DNA from: Pseudomonas peli
GTDB lineage: Bacteria; Pseudomonadota; Gammaproteobacteria; Pseudomonadales; Pseudomonadaceae
DNA length: 64,000 nt
Direction of reading: 5' to 3'
Assembly: GCF_900099645.1 (NCBI RefSeq)
Contig: NZ_FMTL01000001.1
Location: 372,001-436,000, forward strand
Below, piece after piece: positions 1 through 8,595 of this stretch (position 1 is its first letter; each line of letters begins with the position of its first letter). The translations under genes and the position numbers were made by a program. The notes under the pieces are model-generated. The model searched no databases, had not been told where the DNA came from, and saw only the letters and a list, made by a program, of their open reading frames with translations.

Positions 1-759
1 CAATTGCCCAGCAGCATCGAAATTTAGGTCGTAACTAAACGGCTGAGTACTTGAAGGGTTACGAGGATTAACCCCATCGATCAGAATATGCATCGTCCAA
101 CTATTGTTTGCAGGAGCCGCATCTTTGACAAAATATTGCGTCATTACATGAGAATTACCCTGAGTGTCATAGATGTTGGTCGACGTTGACGAGTTGTAAG
201 ACAAAGGATCGGCAGGATCAAAAGTAGGGGCAGCCATAGGACCCGCATTGGTAGGCCGCACATTGTTCGAATTCACGTTGAACGTTTGTAAGACACTCTC
301 GGTTGCACGCGGCTCCTGACTGGCCGTTTCAATGCGCAGATCACTGACCACACCATTTTGCAGGTTGCCAGCGGCGTCAACGGTATAGCCCTGCAGCCGA
401 TAGCCAAAGTTATTCACCATAAAGCCATCGCGGTCTGTACCGAAGTAACCTGCGCGGGTATAGCTGACCTCGCCGTTGTTGCTGGTCTGAAAGAAGCCAT
501 TGCCATTGATCGCCAGGTCCAGGGCATTCTGCGTGTAATTGATGTTGCCCTGATTGAACAGCTGCGACACATCCGCCAACAACACGCCACTGCCCTGCGG
601 GTTCGAACCAGAACCCAATACGGACGCTGCATACACATCGGCAAACTCGGCACGTGACTGCTTGAAACCCGCAGTACCGGCGTTGGCGATGTTGTTGCCG
701 GTCACGTTGAGGTCGCTGGTGGCGGCACGCAGACCGCTCAGACCGATATTGAAACCCAT
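1..759 (-). CDS. flgE: Flagellar hook protein FlgE, C-terminal part cut by window edge
   Basis: FlgE forms the hook, the flexible joint outside the outer membrane between the flagellar rod and filament. The 253 codons present start with [19 protein letters not shown], the N-terminal heptad-rich segment shared by rod and hook proteins, followed by [12 protein letters not shown], the flagellar basal body rod signature, and by the hook-type motif LAINGNGFF. The reading frame is open to base 1, so the C-terminal part lies outside the window and there is no stop here. It is the fourth gene of flgBCDE, 54 bases after flgD, and should be transcribed from the sigma-54 promoter upstream of flgB. Identification is by motif and by operon position. 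Confidence 0.95.
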   Translation of the reverse strand, partial: MGFNIGLSGLRAATSDLNVTGNNIANAGTAGFKQSRAEFADVYAASVLGSGSNPQGSGVLLADVSQLFNQGNINYTQNALDLAINGNGFFQTSNNGEVSYTRAGYFGTDRDGFMVNNFGYRLQGYTVDAAGNLQNGVVSDLRIETASQEPRATESVLQTFNVNSNNVRPTNAGPMAAPTFDPADPLSYNSSTSTNIYDTQGNSHVMTQYFVKDAAPANNSWTMHILIDGVNPRNPSSTQPFSYDLNFDAAGQL

Positions 760-813
760 AGAAGACTCCTTTGCCGGACAGCCGGCGGCTATAACCTGGC
801 TAAAACCTGTTAG

Positions 814-1482
814 TTACTGACCGATCACCTGGACTTGCGACATTGGCACGCTGCCGAGCCCAGCCAGGTTCAACATCAACTCTTTGCCGCCCAGGGTCAC
901 ACTGTCGACGTTAGCCGGCAGCATGGTGTAAAGCCCCTTAGTGCCGTCGGCGTAGGTAGCCTGCGCCTCGAACTTGTATGTGCCAGGCGGCAACAGATTG
1001 CCGCTGGCATCCTTGCCGTCCCAGATAAAGCTGACATTACCGGCCGCCTGCTCACCCAAGTTCACACGCCCGACAGCGGCACCGGCCTTGTCGTAAATGT
1101 TGACGTAGACATTGCTGCTGCTCGCCGGCAGCACCAGGCTGGCTTTAAAGCTCTCGCTGGTATCAACCACGGCTTTTTCGCTTGGGATAATCACCTTGCG
1201 CCCCACCAGCGAAGAGGCCTGCAGCGCCTGGGAAGACTGATACCCCGTGAGTAGCGAACCCATGCTGGTATTGAGTTTTTCAATACCCTCCACCTGACTG
1301 AATTGCGCCAGCTGGGCGATAAACTCGCCGTTGCCTTGCGGCTCCAGCGGGTTCTGGTTATTCAACTGGGCCACCAGCAAGTTAAGAAACTCGTTTTTGC
1401 CCAGGTCTTTGTTCGTCTTGGTTTCGCTCTTGATCTGGTATTGATCCAGTGCCGAACCAGTCACATCGCCAACAGTACTCAT
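814..1482 (-). CDS. flgD: Hook assembly scaffold FlgD
   Basis: FlgD caps the growing hook and is needed for FlgE polymerisation; it is discarded when the hook is finished. The 222-residue product has the family's N-terminal core, KNEFLNLLVAQLNNQNPLEP followed by EFIAQLAQFSQVEGIEKLN (about residues 29-72), and a C-terminal Ig-like half containing FIWDGKDASGNLLPPGTYKF. Length is normal for the family. It lies between flgC and flgE in the standard order, 25 bases after flgC. No internal oddity was seen. Confidence 0.97.
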   Translation of the reverse strand: MSTVGDVTGSALDQYQIKSETKTNKDLGKNEFLNLLVAQLNNQNPLEPQGNGEFIAQLAQFSQVEGIEKLNTSMGSLLTGYQSSQALQASSLVGRKVIIPSEKAVVDTSESFKASLVLPASSSNVYVNIYDKAGAAVGRVNLGEQAAGNVSFIWDGKDASGNLLPPGTYKFEAQATYADGTKGLYTMLPANVDSVTLGGKELMLNLAGLGSVPMSQVQVIGQ

Positions 1483-1507
1483 CGGTCTGCGCTCCTTATC
1501 CGCTGGC

Positions 1508-1951
1508 TTACTGACCCAGGGTCAATACGCGCTGCATCATCTGCTTGGCGGTATTCATCATTTCGGTATTGGTCTGGAATGCCCGGCTGGCAGAGATCAT
1601 GTCAGCCATCTCCTCCACCACATTGACGTTGGGGTAGTACACATAACCGCCGGCATCGGCCGCCGGATGATTCGGCTCATAGCGCGGCATCAGGCTGCTT
1701 TGATCTTCGACCACACCCAGCACCTGCACGCCTACGCCAGCTTCATCCTGCTCGGCAAACAGCGAGCCACGGTCGCCGTTCTGCGCGGACTGGAACATGG
1801 TGGCGAATACCGGATGGCGCGCGCGGTAGGTTTGATCAATGCTTGAAGAAACCGATTCAGCGTTGGCGATGTTGCTGGCGATGGTATTCAGGCGAGTGCT
1901 CTGAGCGCTCATACCGGTTCCGGCAATGTTGAACACACTGGCTAGTGACAT
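1508..1951 (-). CDS. flgC: Proximal rod protein FlgC
   Basis: FlgC is one of the proximal rod subunits of the flagellar basal body and acts in the periplasm after export by the flagellar type III system. The 147-residue protein begins MSLASVFNIAGTGMSAQSTR and carries the rod signature LNTIASNIANAES; the C-terminal coil (MISASRAFQTNTEMMNTAKQMM) is the second half of the conserved rod D0 domain. Length matches the family. The start lies 15 bases after the flgB stop, consistent with one transcript. Confidence 0.97.
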   Translation of the reverse strand: MSLASVFNIAGTGMSAQSTRLNTIASNIANAESVSSSIDQTYRARHPVFATMFQSAQNGDRGSLFAEQDEAGVGVQVLGVVEDQSSLMPRYEPNHPAADAGGYVYYPNVNVVEEMADMISASRAFQTNTEMMNTAKQMMQRVLTLGQ

Positions 1952-1966
1952 GGCATCAGGCTCCTG

Positions 1967-2374
1967 TTATTCGCCGCGCAGGGCGTTGACCAGCCCTTTG
2001 AACTTACTGTTGAGGAAAGTGAAGCTGGCCTGGAACTGCACCGAGTTCTCGGCGTAGTTGGATTGCTCGATCTGCAGGTCGACAGTGTTCTGATCAATCG
2101 ACGGGCTGAAAGGAATGCGGTACTCCAGGCTGACATCACCGCCGGCCACCCCCTCGGCAGCAATATGCTGGCTATCCGTACGGTTCAAGCTGACCGGGCC
2201 GCGCTGGCCCTTTGCACTCTGCTCCGCCAGCACATTGGCAAACTGCAGATCACGCGCCTTGTAGTTCGGCGTATCCGCGTTGGCGATGTTGTTGGCCAAC
2301 ACTTCTGCGCGCTGAGCGCGAAAGCCCAGTGCTTTTTCATGGATGCCGAGTGCCCGATCGAAACTGATGCTCAT
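1967..2374 (-). CDS. flgB: Proximal rod protein FlgB
   Basis: FlgB is a proximal rod subunit of the flagellar basal body. The 135-residue product starts MSISFDRALGIHEKALGFRA and contains the rod motif VLANNIANADTPNYKARD, followed by a C-terminal helix (SFTFLNSKFKGLVNALRGE). It is the first gene of flgBCDE and sits directly behind a consensus sigma-54 promoter. No other flagellar gene lies upstream; the next gene is the divergent bfd. Confidence 0.97.
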   Translation of the reverse strand: MSISFDRALGIHEKALGFRAQRAEVLANNIANADTPNYKARDLQFANVLAEQSAKGQRGPVSLNRTDSQHIAAEGVAGGDVSLEYRIPFSPSIDQNTVDLQIEQSNYAENSVQFQASFTFLNSKFKGLVNALRGE

Positions 2375-2425
2375 GGTCTAAAACCTTTGCCGGTGGGTGG
2401 TGCGCCTTTCCGTGCAAGACCATAA

Positions 2426-2440
2426 GCAAGGCCTGTGCCA
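2426..2440 (-). promoter_or_regulatory. Sigma-54 (RpoN) promoter of flgBCDE
   Basis: Read on the minus strand this is TGGCAC, five bases, then TTGC, a perfect match to the -24/-12 consensus, with the conserved GG and GC dinucleotides correctly spaced. It ends about 50 bases before the flgB start codon. In Pseudomonas, rod and hook operons are class II genes transcribed by RpoN with a FleQ/FleR-type activator, so function and position agree. No activator site was identified. Confidence 0.92.
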
Positions 2441-2690
2441 TATTATTTTTTACTTATTTATCAACTACTTAATTTATAAATGGGACGCCGAGCGTGGGAA
2501 AGCGGCAATTGCTTTCCGCCTATTGGCAAGCAGACGGCAACGAATCTCAGTCGATTGCCGCACGCCCGATCACTCACAGCTAACTGCCACATGGGCCGCG
2601 ATGACTCAAAGCAAATCACCTCACCCGCTGGCAGACGCTCACTTGCACCGTCCGTCAGGCAATTCGCAATCAACCACACACAGTTTTGAC

Positions 2691-2709
2691 AAGCATTCTC
2701 ATTAACATT
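2691..2709. promoter_or_regulatory. Possible Fur box upstream of bfd
   Basis: AAGCATTCTCATTAACATT contains the ATTCTCATT core common in Pseudomonas Fur boxes (full palindrome GATAATGATAATCATTATC), with the outer positions only partly matching. It lies about 45 bases before the bfd start. bfd is iron-repressed in pseudomonads, which supports the call, but the match is imperfect. Confidence 0.5.
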
Positions 2710-2752
2710 AGTATCCTTCGCACTAGCCACTGCCCTGCCACGAGCCTTAACC

Positions 2753-2971
2753 ATGTACGTGTGTCTCTGCGAAGGTATTACTGACGGTCAGATCCGCGAA
2801 GCCATCTACGAAGGCTGCTGCAGCTACCGTGACATGCGCGCCACCCTGGGTGTTGCGAGCCAGTGCGGTAAATGTGCTTGCCTGGCCAAACAAGTGGTAC
2901 GCGACACCCTAAGCGAAGTACAAAGCAGCCAAGCGGCCATGGCCTACCCGGCAAACTTTGTTGCCGCATGA
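2753..2971 (+). CDS. bfd: Bacterioferritin-associated ferredoxin Bfd
   Basis: Bfd is a small [2Fe-2S] ferredoxin that docks on bacterioferritin and passes electrons to its heme, so that ferric iron in the core is reduced and released. The 72-residue product MYVCLCEGIT...GVASQCGKCACLAK has the Bfd-type cysteine pattern C-x-C (residues 4 and 6) and C-x2-C in the SQCGKC segment. It is next to its partner gene bfrB, in the same orientation but separated by a very strong hairpin terminator, so the two can be expressed under opposite iron conditions. A Fur-like box precedes it. Confidence 0.96.
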   Translation: MYVCLCEGITDGQIREAIYEGCCSYRDMRATLGVASQCGKCACLAKQVVRDTLSEVQSSQAAMAYPANFVAA

Positions 2972-3024
2972 ATTTTAGGCATAAAAAACCGGACCTAGCG
3001 TCCGGTTTTTTATGCCTAAAATTC
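2970..3024. terminator. 55-base perfect hairpin, bidirectional terminator after bfd
   Basis: Arms of 24 bases (2970-2993 and 3001-3024) are exact reverse complements around a 7-base loop. The core is ACCGGA / TCCGGT flanked by A6 and T6 runs, giving an intrinsic terminator on either strand. The left arm begins inside the bfd stop codon. Confidence 0.9.
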
Positions 3025-3165
3025 AACACCTTAGCGCCCAAGCGCAGAACTTAAGCATTCGTATTCATATTAATTTTAACTTTAAATTCAAATACTTAGG
3101 TTTGACAGCCGAAAACCATCGGCCCAGAATTTGACGCTAACTCCCCCTGCAAGGCAGACGCAGAC

Positions 3166-3636
3166 ATGAAAGGCGACAAGAAGGTCATCCAGCATCTGAA
3201 CAAGATCCTCGGTAACGAGCTGGTCGCGATCAACCAGTACTTCCTGCACGCACGCATGTATGAAGACTGGGGCCTGAAGAAACTCGGTGAGCACGAGTAT
3301 CACGAGTCCATCGACGAGATGAAGCATGCGGACAAGCTGATCAAGCGCATCCTTTTCCTCGAAGGCCTGCCAAACCTTCAAGACCTCGGCAAGATCCTGA
3401 TCGGTGAAAACACCAAGGAAATGCTCGAGTGCGACCTGAAGATTGAACACAAAGCGCATATCGACCTGAAAGCGGCGATTGCTTACTGCGAAAGCATCGG
3501 CGACTACGCCAGCCGCGAATTGCTCGAAGAAATTCTCTGCTCGGAAGAAGACCACATCGACTGGCTGGAAACCCAACTCAGCCTGATCGAAGCCGTAGGC
3601 CTGCAGAACTACCTGCAGTCGCAGATGGACGAATAA
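3166..3636 (+). CDS. bfrB: Bacterioferritin BfrB
   Basis: A 24-subunit heme-containing iron storage protein that oxidises Fe(II) and stores it as a ferric mineral in the cytoplasm. The 156-residue sequence keeps the ferroxidase ligands of the family (Glu in NELVAINQY, the E-x2-H of [11 protein letters not shown], and the later EEDHIDWLE) and Met52 in [10 protein letters not shown], the heme-ligating Met of BfrB-type proteins. Sequence and length match P. aeruginosa BfrB, the form that pairs with Bfd. It is monocistronic, with strong hairpins before and after. The 5' region (3025-3165) is AT-rich, as expected for a promoter. Confidence 0.96.
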   Translation: MKGDKKVIQHLNKILGNELVAINQYFLHARMYEDWGLKKLGEHEYHESIDEMKHADKLIKRILFLEGLPNLQDLGKILIGENTKEMLECDLKIEHKAHIDLKAAIAYCESIGDYASRELLEEILCSEEDHIDWLETQLSLIEAVGLQNYLQSQMDE

Positions 3637-3647
3637 GCGCAAACCAC

Positions 3648-3700
3648 TGCGCCATAAACAACAAACCCCGCTCTTGGCGGGGTTTGTTGTTTATGGCGCA
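3648..3700. terminator. 53-base perfect hairpin between convergent bfrB and grxD
   Basis: Two 24-base arms (3648-3671 and 3677-3700) are exact reverse complements around the 5-base loop TCTTG. The GC-rich inner stem is flanked by AAACAACAAA / TTTGTTGTTT, so it can stop transcription of both bfrB and the convergent grxD. Confidence 0.88.
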
Positions 3701-3706
3701 GCCGAA

Positions 3707-4033
3707 TTAAGCGCTGGCTTTCTGCACGGCGTCCTTGATCAGGGTCTGCAGCTCACCCTTATCAAACATTTCCGCGAGGATGTCGCTGCCGCCGACCAGT
3801 TCACCGCCCACCCACAGCTGTGGGAAGGTTGGCCAGTTGGCATACTTCGGCAGGTTGGCGCGGATTTCAGGGTTTTGCAGGATGTCGACGTAGGCGAATT
3901 TTTCGCCACAGGCCATCACAACCTGCGCAGCTTTGGAGGAAAAGCCGCACTGTGGAGCGTTCGGCGAGCCTTTCATGTACAGCAGAACGGTGTTATTGCC
4001 GATCTGTTCTTTGATAGTTTCGATGATATCCAT
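3707..4033 (-). CDS. grxD: Monothiol glutaredoxin Grx4
   Basis: A class II monothiol glutaredoxin that, with glutathione and BolA-type partners, carries and delivers [2Fe-2S] clusters. The 108-residue protein has the single-cysteine active site CGFS at residues 29-32 (in NAPQCGFSSKAAQVV) and the glutathione-binding segments WPTFPQLWVGGELVGGSDI. Length is typical of Grx4. It is convergent with bfrB and shares the bidirectional terminator, in line with a local theme of iron and Fe-S handling. Confidence 0.95.
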   Translation of the reverse strand: MDIIETIKEQIGNNTVLLYMKGSPNAPQCGFSSKAAQVVMACGEKFAYVDILQNPEIRANLPKYANWPTFPQLWVGGELVGGSDILAEMFDKGELQTLIKDAVQKASA

Positions 4034-4153
4034 TGGGCACCTCAGGACTTAACTTCCCGACTCACGGGTCGGCACGGTGACGGCATTGTAACGAAAAGCC
4101 GAGCGTGATGCTCGGCCTTCCCTGCCACTTTACTTATGCCGAATATCGCCTGA

Positions 4154-6262
4154 TCAGGCCGCCTCAACCTGCACCGGCACACCGTTAAGCGCCGCATTAC
4201 CGGACAAGGCGTCGAGTTGTCGCTCATCGGTCAGGTCATTGGCGCTGGCACCTGGCTGTTCACTGGCGATGCTCATCTGCACGCCGGGGCGCGCATGCCC
4301 CCAGCCATGCGGCAGGCTGACCACACCGGCCATCATGTCCTCACTGGCAGCCACTTCCACTTCGATGACTCCGACCCGCGAACGCACGCGCACCAATTGG
4401 CCATCGGTCAGCCCCCGCTGGCTCAAATCCACCGGATGCATCAGCAGCTGATGGCGCGGCTTACCTTTAACCAAGCGGTGGTAGTTATGCATCCAGGAAT
4501 TATTACTGCGCACATGCCGGCGACCAATCAGCAGCAGCTCATCCGCCTTGGCAGCAGGCTGCGCGGCAAAGCGCTGCAGATCAGCCATGATCACCTCAGG
4601 TGCCGCTTGAATCTGCTTATTGGCGGTTTTCAGACGACCGCTCAGGTTGGGTTTAAGCGCCCCTAGGTCGAGCCCATGCGGGTGCTCACGCAGCGCAGCC
4701 AACGACAGTTTATGTTCCGACTTGTCGCCGTAACTACCAAACCGCAGACCCATATCGATCATCTGCTCGGGGGCCATGGTCGGTTTCAGCTCCACGCCCG
4801 TCTTGGCGGCAAAGGCCTTGGCCAGACCGACGAAGATTTCCCAGTCATGCAGCGCGCCGACAGGTTTGGCCAGCACCGCCTCATTGAAGCGGGTGACATT
4901 GCGCACCGCGAACATATTGAACGTGGTGTCATAGTGATCATGCTCCAGCGGCCCAGTCGGCGGCAGGATCAGGTCGGCATAGCGGGTGGTTTCATTGATA
5001 TAGAAGTCGACGCTGAGCATGAACTCCAAACCATCCAACGCTTGCTCCAGCTGACGACCATTGGGCGTGGACAGCACCGGGTTGCCCGCCACTGTGACCA
5101 GCGCACGCACCTGCCCTTCGCCCTCATTGAGCATTTCCTCAGCCAAAGCCGACACCGGCAATTCACCGCCGTACTCCGGCAAGCCGGATACGCGACTCTG
5201 CCAGCGGTTGAAATGCCCACCGGAGGTTGAGGCCACCAGGTCCACGGCCGGCTCGGTGCAAAGTACGCCACCAACGCGATCCAGATTGCCAGTGACCAGG
5301 TTGATCAACTGCACCAGCCACTGACACAGGGTGCCGAAAGCCTGGGTCGAAACGCCCATGCGGCCATAGCAGACCGCCGATTCGGCAGCGGCAAAGTCGC
5401 GCGCCAACTGGCGGATCGTTTGCGCCGGCACGCCGCATTGGACGCTCATGCTTTCGGCGGTGAAACCGGCAATCGCCTGACGCACCTCATCCAGCCCATC
5501 AACTGCCAGGTGACTGGCACGGCCGAGGTTTTCTTCAAACAGGGTATTGAGCAAACCGAACAGCAACGCGGCATCTTGCCCCGGACGCACGAACACATGC
5601 TGGTCGGCAATCGCTGCTGTTTCGCTGCGCCGTGGATCCACCACCACCAATTTACCGCCGCGCTTCTGGATGGCTTTCAAGCGTTTTTCCACATCCGGTA
5701 CGGTCATGATGCTGCCGTTGGACGCCAGCGGGTTGCCGCCGAGGATCAACATAAAGTCGGTGTGGTCGATGTCCGGAATCGGAATCAGCAGACCGTGGCC
5801 GTACATAAGGTGACTGGTCAGGTGATGCGGTAGCTGATCGACCGAGGTGGCGGAATAGCGGTTACGGGTTTTCAGCTGGCCAAGGAAGTAGTTGCTGTGG
5901 GTCATCAGGCCGTAGTTATGCACACTCGGATTGCCCTGATACACCGCCACGGTGTTCTGCCCGTGCCGCGCCTGCAGCTCACTCAGGCGCGTGGCCACCA
6001 ACTCAAAGGCGTCATCCCATTCGATGGCTTGCCACTCATTGCCCACCCGGCGCATGGGCTGACGCAGACGGTCAGGGTCGCTCTGGATATCCTGCAGGGC
6101 CACGGCCTTGGGGCAAATATGGCCACGGCTGAAGCTGTCCTGGGCATCGCCCTTGATCGAACGGATCTGCGTGGAGCCGTCGTCCTGCACTTCGGTCTCA
6201 ATGGTCAGGCCACAAATGGCTTCACAGAGATGGCATGCACGGTGGTGGAGGGTTTTGGTCAT
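4154..6262 (-). CDS. Molybdopterin oxidoreductase with N-terminal 4Fe-4S site, substrate unknown
   Basis: A 702-residue member of the DMSO reductase superfamily, binding bis-MGD molybdenum cofactor and one [4Fe-4S] cluster. The cluster ligands are at the N terminus: C10, C13, C17 (RACHLCEAICG) and C50 (GHICPKAV). Later come the typical MGD-binding segments GGNPLASNGS and VVDPRRSETAAIADQH, and a C-terminal molydopterin dinucleotide-binding domain (LLIGRRHVRSNNSWMHN onward). The ATG at 6262 was preferred to an upstream alternative because the cysteine motif begins at residue 10. There is no twin-arginine signal, so it is predicted cytoplasmic. No dedicated electron-transfer subunit or chaperone lies nearby, so the substrate cannot be named. 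Confidence 0.85.
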   Translation of the reverse strand: MTKTLHHRACHLCEAICGLTIETEVQDDGSTQIRSIKGDAQDSFSRGHICPKAVALQDIQSDPDRLRQPMRRVGNEWQAIEWDDAFELVATRLSELQARHGQNTVAVYQGNPSVHNYGLMTHSNYFLGQLKTRNRYSATSVDQLPHHLTSHLMYGHGLLIPIPDIDHTDFMLILGGNPLASNGSIMTVPDVEKRLKAIQKRGGKLVVVDPRRSETAAIADQHVFVRPGQDAALLFGLLNTLFEENLGRASHLAVDGLDEVRQAIAGFTAESMSVQCGVPAQTIRQLARDFAAAESAVCYGRMGVSTQAFGTLCQWLVQLINLVTGNLDRVGGVLCTEPAVDLVASTSGGHFNRWQSRVSGLPEYGGELPVSALAEEMLNEGEGQVRALVTVAGNPVLSTPNGRQLEQALDGLEFMLSVDFYINETTRYADLILPPTGPLEHDHYDTTFNMFAVRNVTRFNEAVLAKPVGALHDWEIFVGLAKAFAAKTGVELKPTMAPEQMIDMGLRFGSYGDKSEHKLSLAALREHPHGLDLGALKPNLSGRLKTANKQIQAAPEVIMADLQRFAAQPAAKADELLLIGRRHVRSNNSWMHNYHRLVKGKPRHQLLMHPVDLSQRGLTDGQLVRVRSRVGVIEVEVAASEDMMAGVVSLPHGWGHARPGVQMSIASEQPGASANDLTDERQLDALSGNAALNGVPVQVEAA

Positions 6263-6570
6263 GGCCGAGCCTCTTGTTTTGATTCGATGCACGCAGCACC
6301 GTAAACCATGACTATGGCGGCTGCCTGCCCTCTGCACCAGCAGGGTTCGTTACGTGAATTGCCCGGCATCAGGTCGACCGATGGATGGTCTTTCACACAG
6401 CCCCTGTCGCTGTGACCGTGCAGGCAATTTGCGCCTGATCGGCGTTTGCTTATAAGATCGCGACTTCCCCGTTTCGTCGCATAGTGCGGCCCCCCAGCCG
6501 CAGGTTCTGCCGTTTCTTCTATTTAATTAGGCCATTGAACCTGCGCCCAGCTGTCAAAAGGTAGTTAACG
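6263..6570. other. Divergent intergenic region upstream of argF
   Basis: 308 bases between the divergent oxidoreductase gene and argF. TTGCGC at about 6429-6434 and TATAAG at about 6451-6456, 16 bases apart, form a plausible sigma-70 promoter for argF. TGTCGC at about 6408 resembles the left half of a Pseudomonas ArgR site (TGTCGC-N8-AA) but lacks the AA, so no operator is claimed. Nothing else was recognised. Confidence 0.35.
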
Positions 6571-7491
6571 ATGAGCGCAAGACACTTTCTCTCGCTGATG
6601 GATTGCACACCGGATGAACTGGTGAGCCTGATCCGCCGCGGCATGGAGCTGAAGGACTTGCGCAACCGCGGTGTACTCTTTGAGCCGCTGAAGAATCGCG
6701 TACTGGGCATGATCTTCGAGAAGGCCTCGACCCGCACCCGCCTGTCGTTCGAAGCCGGCATGATCCAGCTCGGCGGCCAGGCCATCTTTCTGTCGCCGCG
6801 TGACACCCAACTGGGCCGTGGTGAGCCGATCGGCGATGCCGCCATCGTCATGTCTCGTATGCTCGATGCGGTGATGATCCGCACCTTCGCCCACAGCACC
6901 CTGACTGAGTTCGCCGCCAACTCACGGGTCGCAGTGATCAACGGCCTGTCTGATGACCTGCACCCCTGCCAACTGCTGGCCGACATGCAGACCTATCAGG
7001 AGCATCGCGGCAGCATCAAAGGCAAGACCGTGGCCTGGATCGGCGACGGCAACAACATGTGCAACTCCTATATAGAAGCGGCGATGCAGTTCGACTTCCA
7101 ACTGCGCGTCGCCTGCCCCGAGGGCTATGAGCCAAACGCCACGTTCCTCGCCGCTGCCGGCGACCGTGTGCAGATCGTGCGCGACCCTCGCGAAGCGGTT
7201 GCCGGCGCACACTTGGTAAGCACCGACGTATGGGCCTCAATGGGCCAGGAAGACGAAGCTGCCGAACGTTTGAAGCTGTTCCAGCCCTACCAGGTCAACC
7301 GTGCACTGCTCGATGCCGCTGCCGACGAAGTGCTGTTCCTGCACTGCCTGCCGGCTCACCGTGGCGAGGAAATCAGCGAAGATTTGCTCGACGACCCGCG
7401 CTCGGCCGCCTGGGATCAAGCGGAAAACCGCCTGCATGTACAAAAGGCACTGCTCGAATTTCTGGTTGAACCGGCGTACCACCACGCATGA
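6571..7491 (+). CDS. argF: Ornithine carbamoyltransferase, anabolic
   Basis: Catalyses ornithine + carbamoyl phosphate to citrulline, the sixth step of arginine synthesis, in the cytoplasm. The 306-residue protein has the carbamoyl-phosphate loop STRTR (53-57), HPCQ (131-134) and the ornithine-binding [10 protein letters not shown] (258-267). The sequence is the short ~305-residue anabolic type, not the ~336-residue catabolic ArcB. The stop overlaps the ATG of the next gene (ATGA at 7488-7491), so the two are translationally coupled. Confidence 0.96.
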   Translation: MSARHFLSLMDCTPDELVSLIRRGMELKDLRNRGVLFEPLKNRVLGMIFEKASTRTRLSFEAGMIQLGGQAIFLSPRDTQLGRGEPIGDAAIVMSRMLDAVMIRTFAHSTLTEFAANSRVAVINGLSDDLHPCQLLADMQTYQEHRGSIKGKTVAWIGDGNNMCNSYIEAAMQFDFQLRVACPEGYEPNATFLAAAGDRVQIVRDPREAVAGAHLVSTDVWASMGQEDEAAERLKLFQPYQVNRALLDAAADEVLFLHCLPAHRGEEISEDLLDDPRSAAWDQAENRLHVQKALLEFLVEPAYHHA

Positions 7492-8594
7492 ACCAGCCCC
7501 TGCTGAACTTACGTGACCTGAGCTGCGGCTACCCCGGACACACGGTGGTACAGAACCTTAATCTGCATCTGAATGCCGGTGATATCGGCTGTCTGCTCGG
7601 CCCTTCGGGATGCGGCAAGACCACCACGCTGCGCGCCATCGCCGGTTTTGAGCCGGTGCTGGAAGGCGAGATCCAGCTGGCCGATCAGGTTATCTCCAAA
7701 GCTGGCTTTACCTTGGCCCCGGAGAAACGCCGGATTGGCATGGTGTTCCAGGATTACGCGCTGTTCCCGCACCTGAGCGTGGCGGAGAACATAGGCTTCG
7801 GCATCCGCAAGCAACCTAATTGCGAGCGGGTTACCCAGGAGCTGATGGAGCTGGTCAAGCTTGGTCACCTCGGCAAGCGCTACCCGCATGAACTGTCCGG
7901 CGGCCAACAGCAACGCGTGGCCCTGGCCCGAGCCCTGGCGCCGGAACCGCAATTACTGCTGCTTGATGAGCCATTTTCCAACCTGGATGGCGAGCTGCGC
8001 CGGCGCTTGAGCCATGAAGTGCGCGATATTCTCAAAGCCCGTGGCACCAGCGCGATTCTAGTGACCCATGACCAGGAAGAAGCATTTGCCGTCAGCGATC
8101 ACGTCGGCGTGTTCAAGGAAGGCAAGCTGGAGCAGTGGGATACCCCATTCAACCTCTACCACGAACCGCTGACGCCGTTTGTCGCCAGCTTTATCGGCCA
8201 GGGCTACTTTATTCGCGGCCAGTTGCTTAGCCCGGACTCTGTTCAGACTGAACTGGGTCTGATTCGCGGCAACCGCGCCTACAACTGGCCAACCGGCAGT
8301 GCGGTCGACGTACTGCTGCGTCCAGACGATATCGTGTATGACCCGGACAGCACGCAAAAGGCGCTGATCGTCGGCAAGACATTCCTCGGTGCAGCGACCC
8401 TGTATCGCCTGCAACTGCCCACTGGCAGCCAGCTGGAATCAATCTTCCCCAGCCACGCCGATCACTTACCCGGCCAGCAGGTCGGCATCCGCGTCGCCGC
8501 CGACCATCTGGTGGTATTCCCCGCACCCGGCAGCATCGCCGCCCAGGTCAACCTGGGTGAGTCGGGCGTGCGTCGCTACAGCAGCGACAGCTGA
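7488..8594 (+). CDS. Orphan ABC transporter ATP-binding protein (iron/polyamine type)
   Basis: A 368-residue ATPase of the Fe3+/spermidine/putrescine ABC importer class (FbpC/PotA-like). It has Walker [10 protein letters not shown] (38-46), the Q-loop [13 protein letters not shown], signature LSGGQ (136-140), Walker [13 protein letters not shown], the switch [14 protein letters not shown], and a C-terminal TOBE-like domain (about 240-350, with [10 protein letters not shown]). It is coupled to argF by an ATGA overlap, but no permease or binding-protein gene accompanies it; the solute-binding protein at 9526-10302 is of a different (amino-acid-like) class and on the other strand. The substrate is unknown. 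It could serve a transporter encoded elsewhere. Confidence 0.88.
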   Translation: MNQPLLNLRDLSCGYPGHTVVQNLNLHLNAGDIGCLLGPSGCGKTTTLRAIAGFEPVLEGEIQLADQVISKAGFTLAPEKRRIGMVFQDYALFPHLSVAENIGFGIRKQPNCERVTQELMELVKLGHLGKRYPHELSGGQQQRVALARALAPEPQLLLLDEPFSNLDGELRRRLSHEVRDILKARGTSAILVTHDQEEAFAVSDHVGVFKEGKLEQWDTPFNLYHEPLTPFVASFIGQGYFIRGQLLSPDSVQTELGLIRGNRAYNWPTGSAVDVLLRPDDIVYDPDSTQKALIVGKTFLGAATLYRLQLPTGSQLESIFPSHADHLPGQQVGIRVAADHLVVFPAPGSIAAQVNLGESGVRRYSSDS

Positions 8595-8595
8595 C

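Larger units (their letters stand above)
2375..2752. other. Gene-free divergent intergenic region flgB/bfd
   Basis: 378 bases separate the divergent flgB and bfd genes. The flgB side holds the sigma-54 promoter followed by an AT-rich stretch (about 2441-2480), and the bfd side holds a Fur-like site. The middle (2480-2690) contains only short open frames without ribosome binding sites, and no RNA gene or terminator was recognised. Confidence 0.6.

Noticed and set aside
6408..6430. ArgR operator before argF
   Set aside because: Only TGTCGC is present; the AA after eight bases and a second copy are missing.
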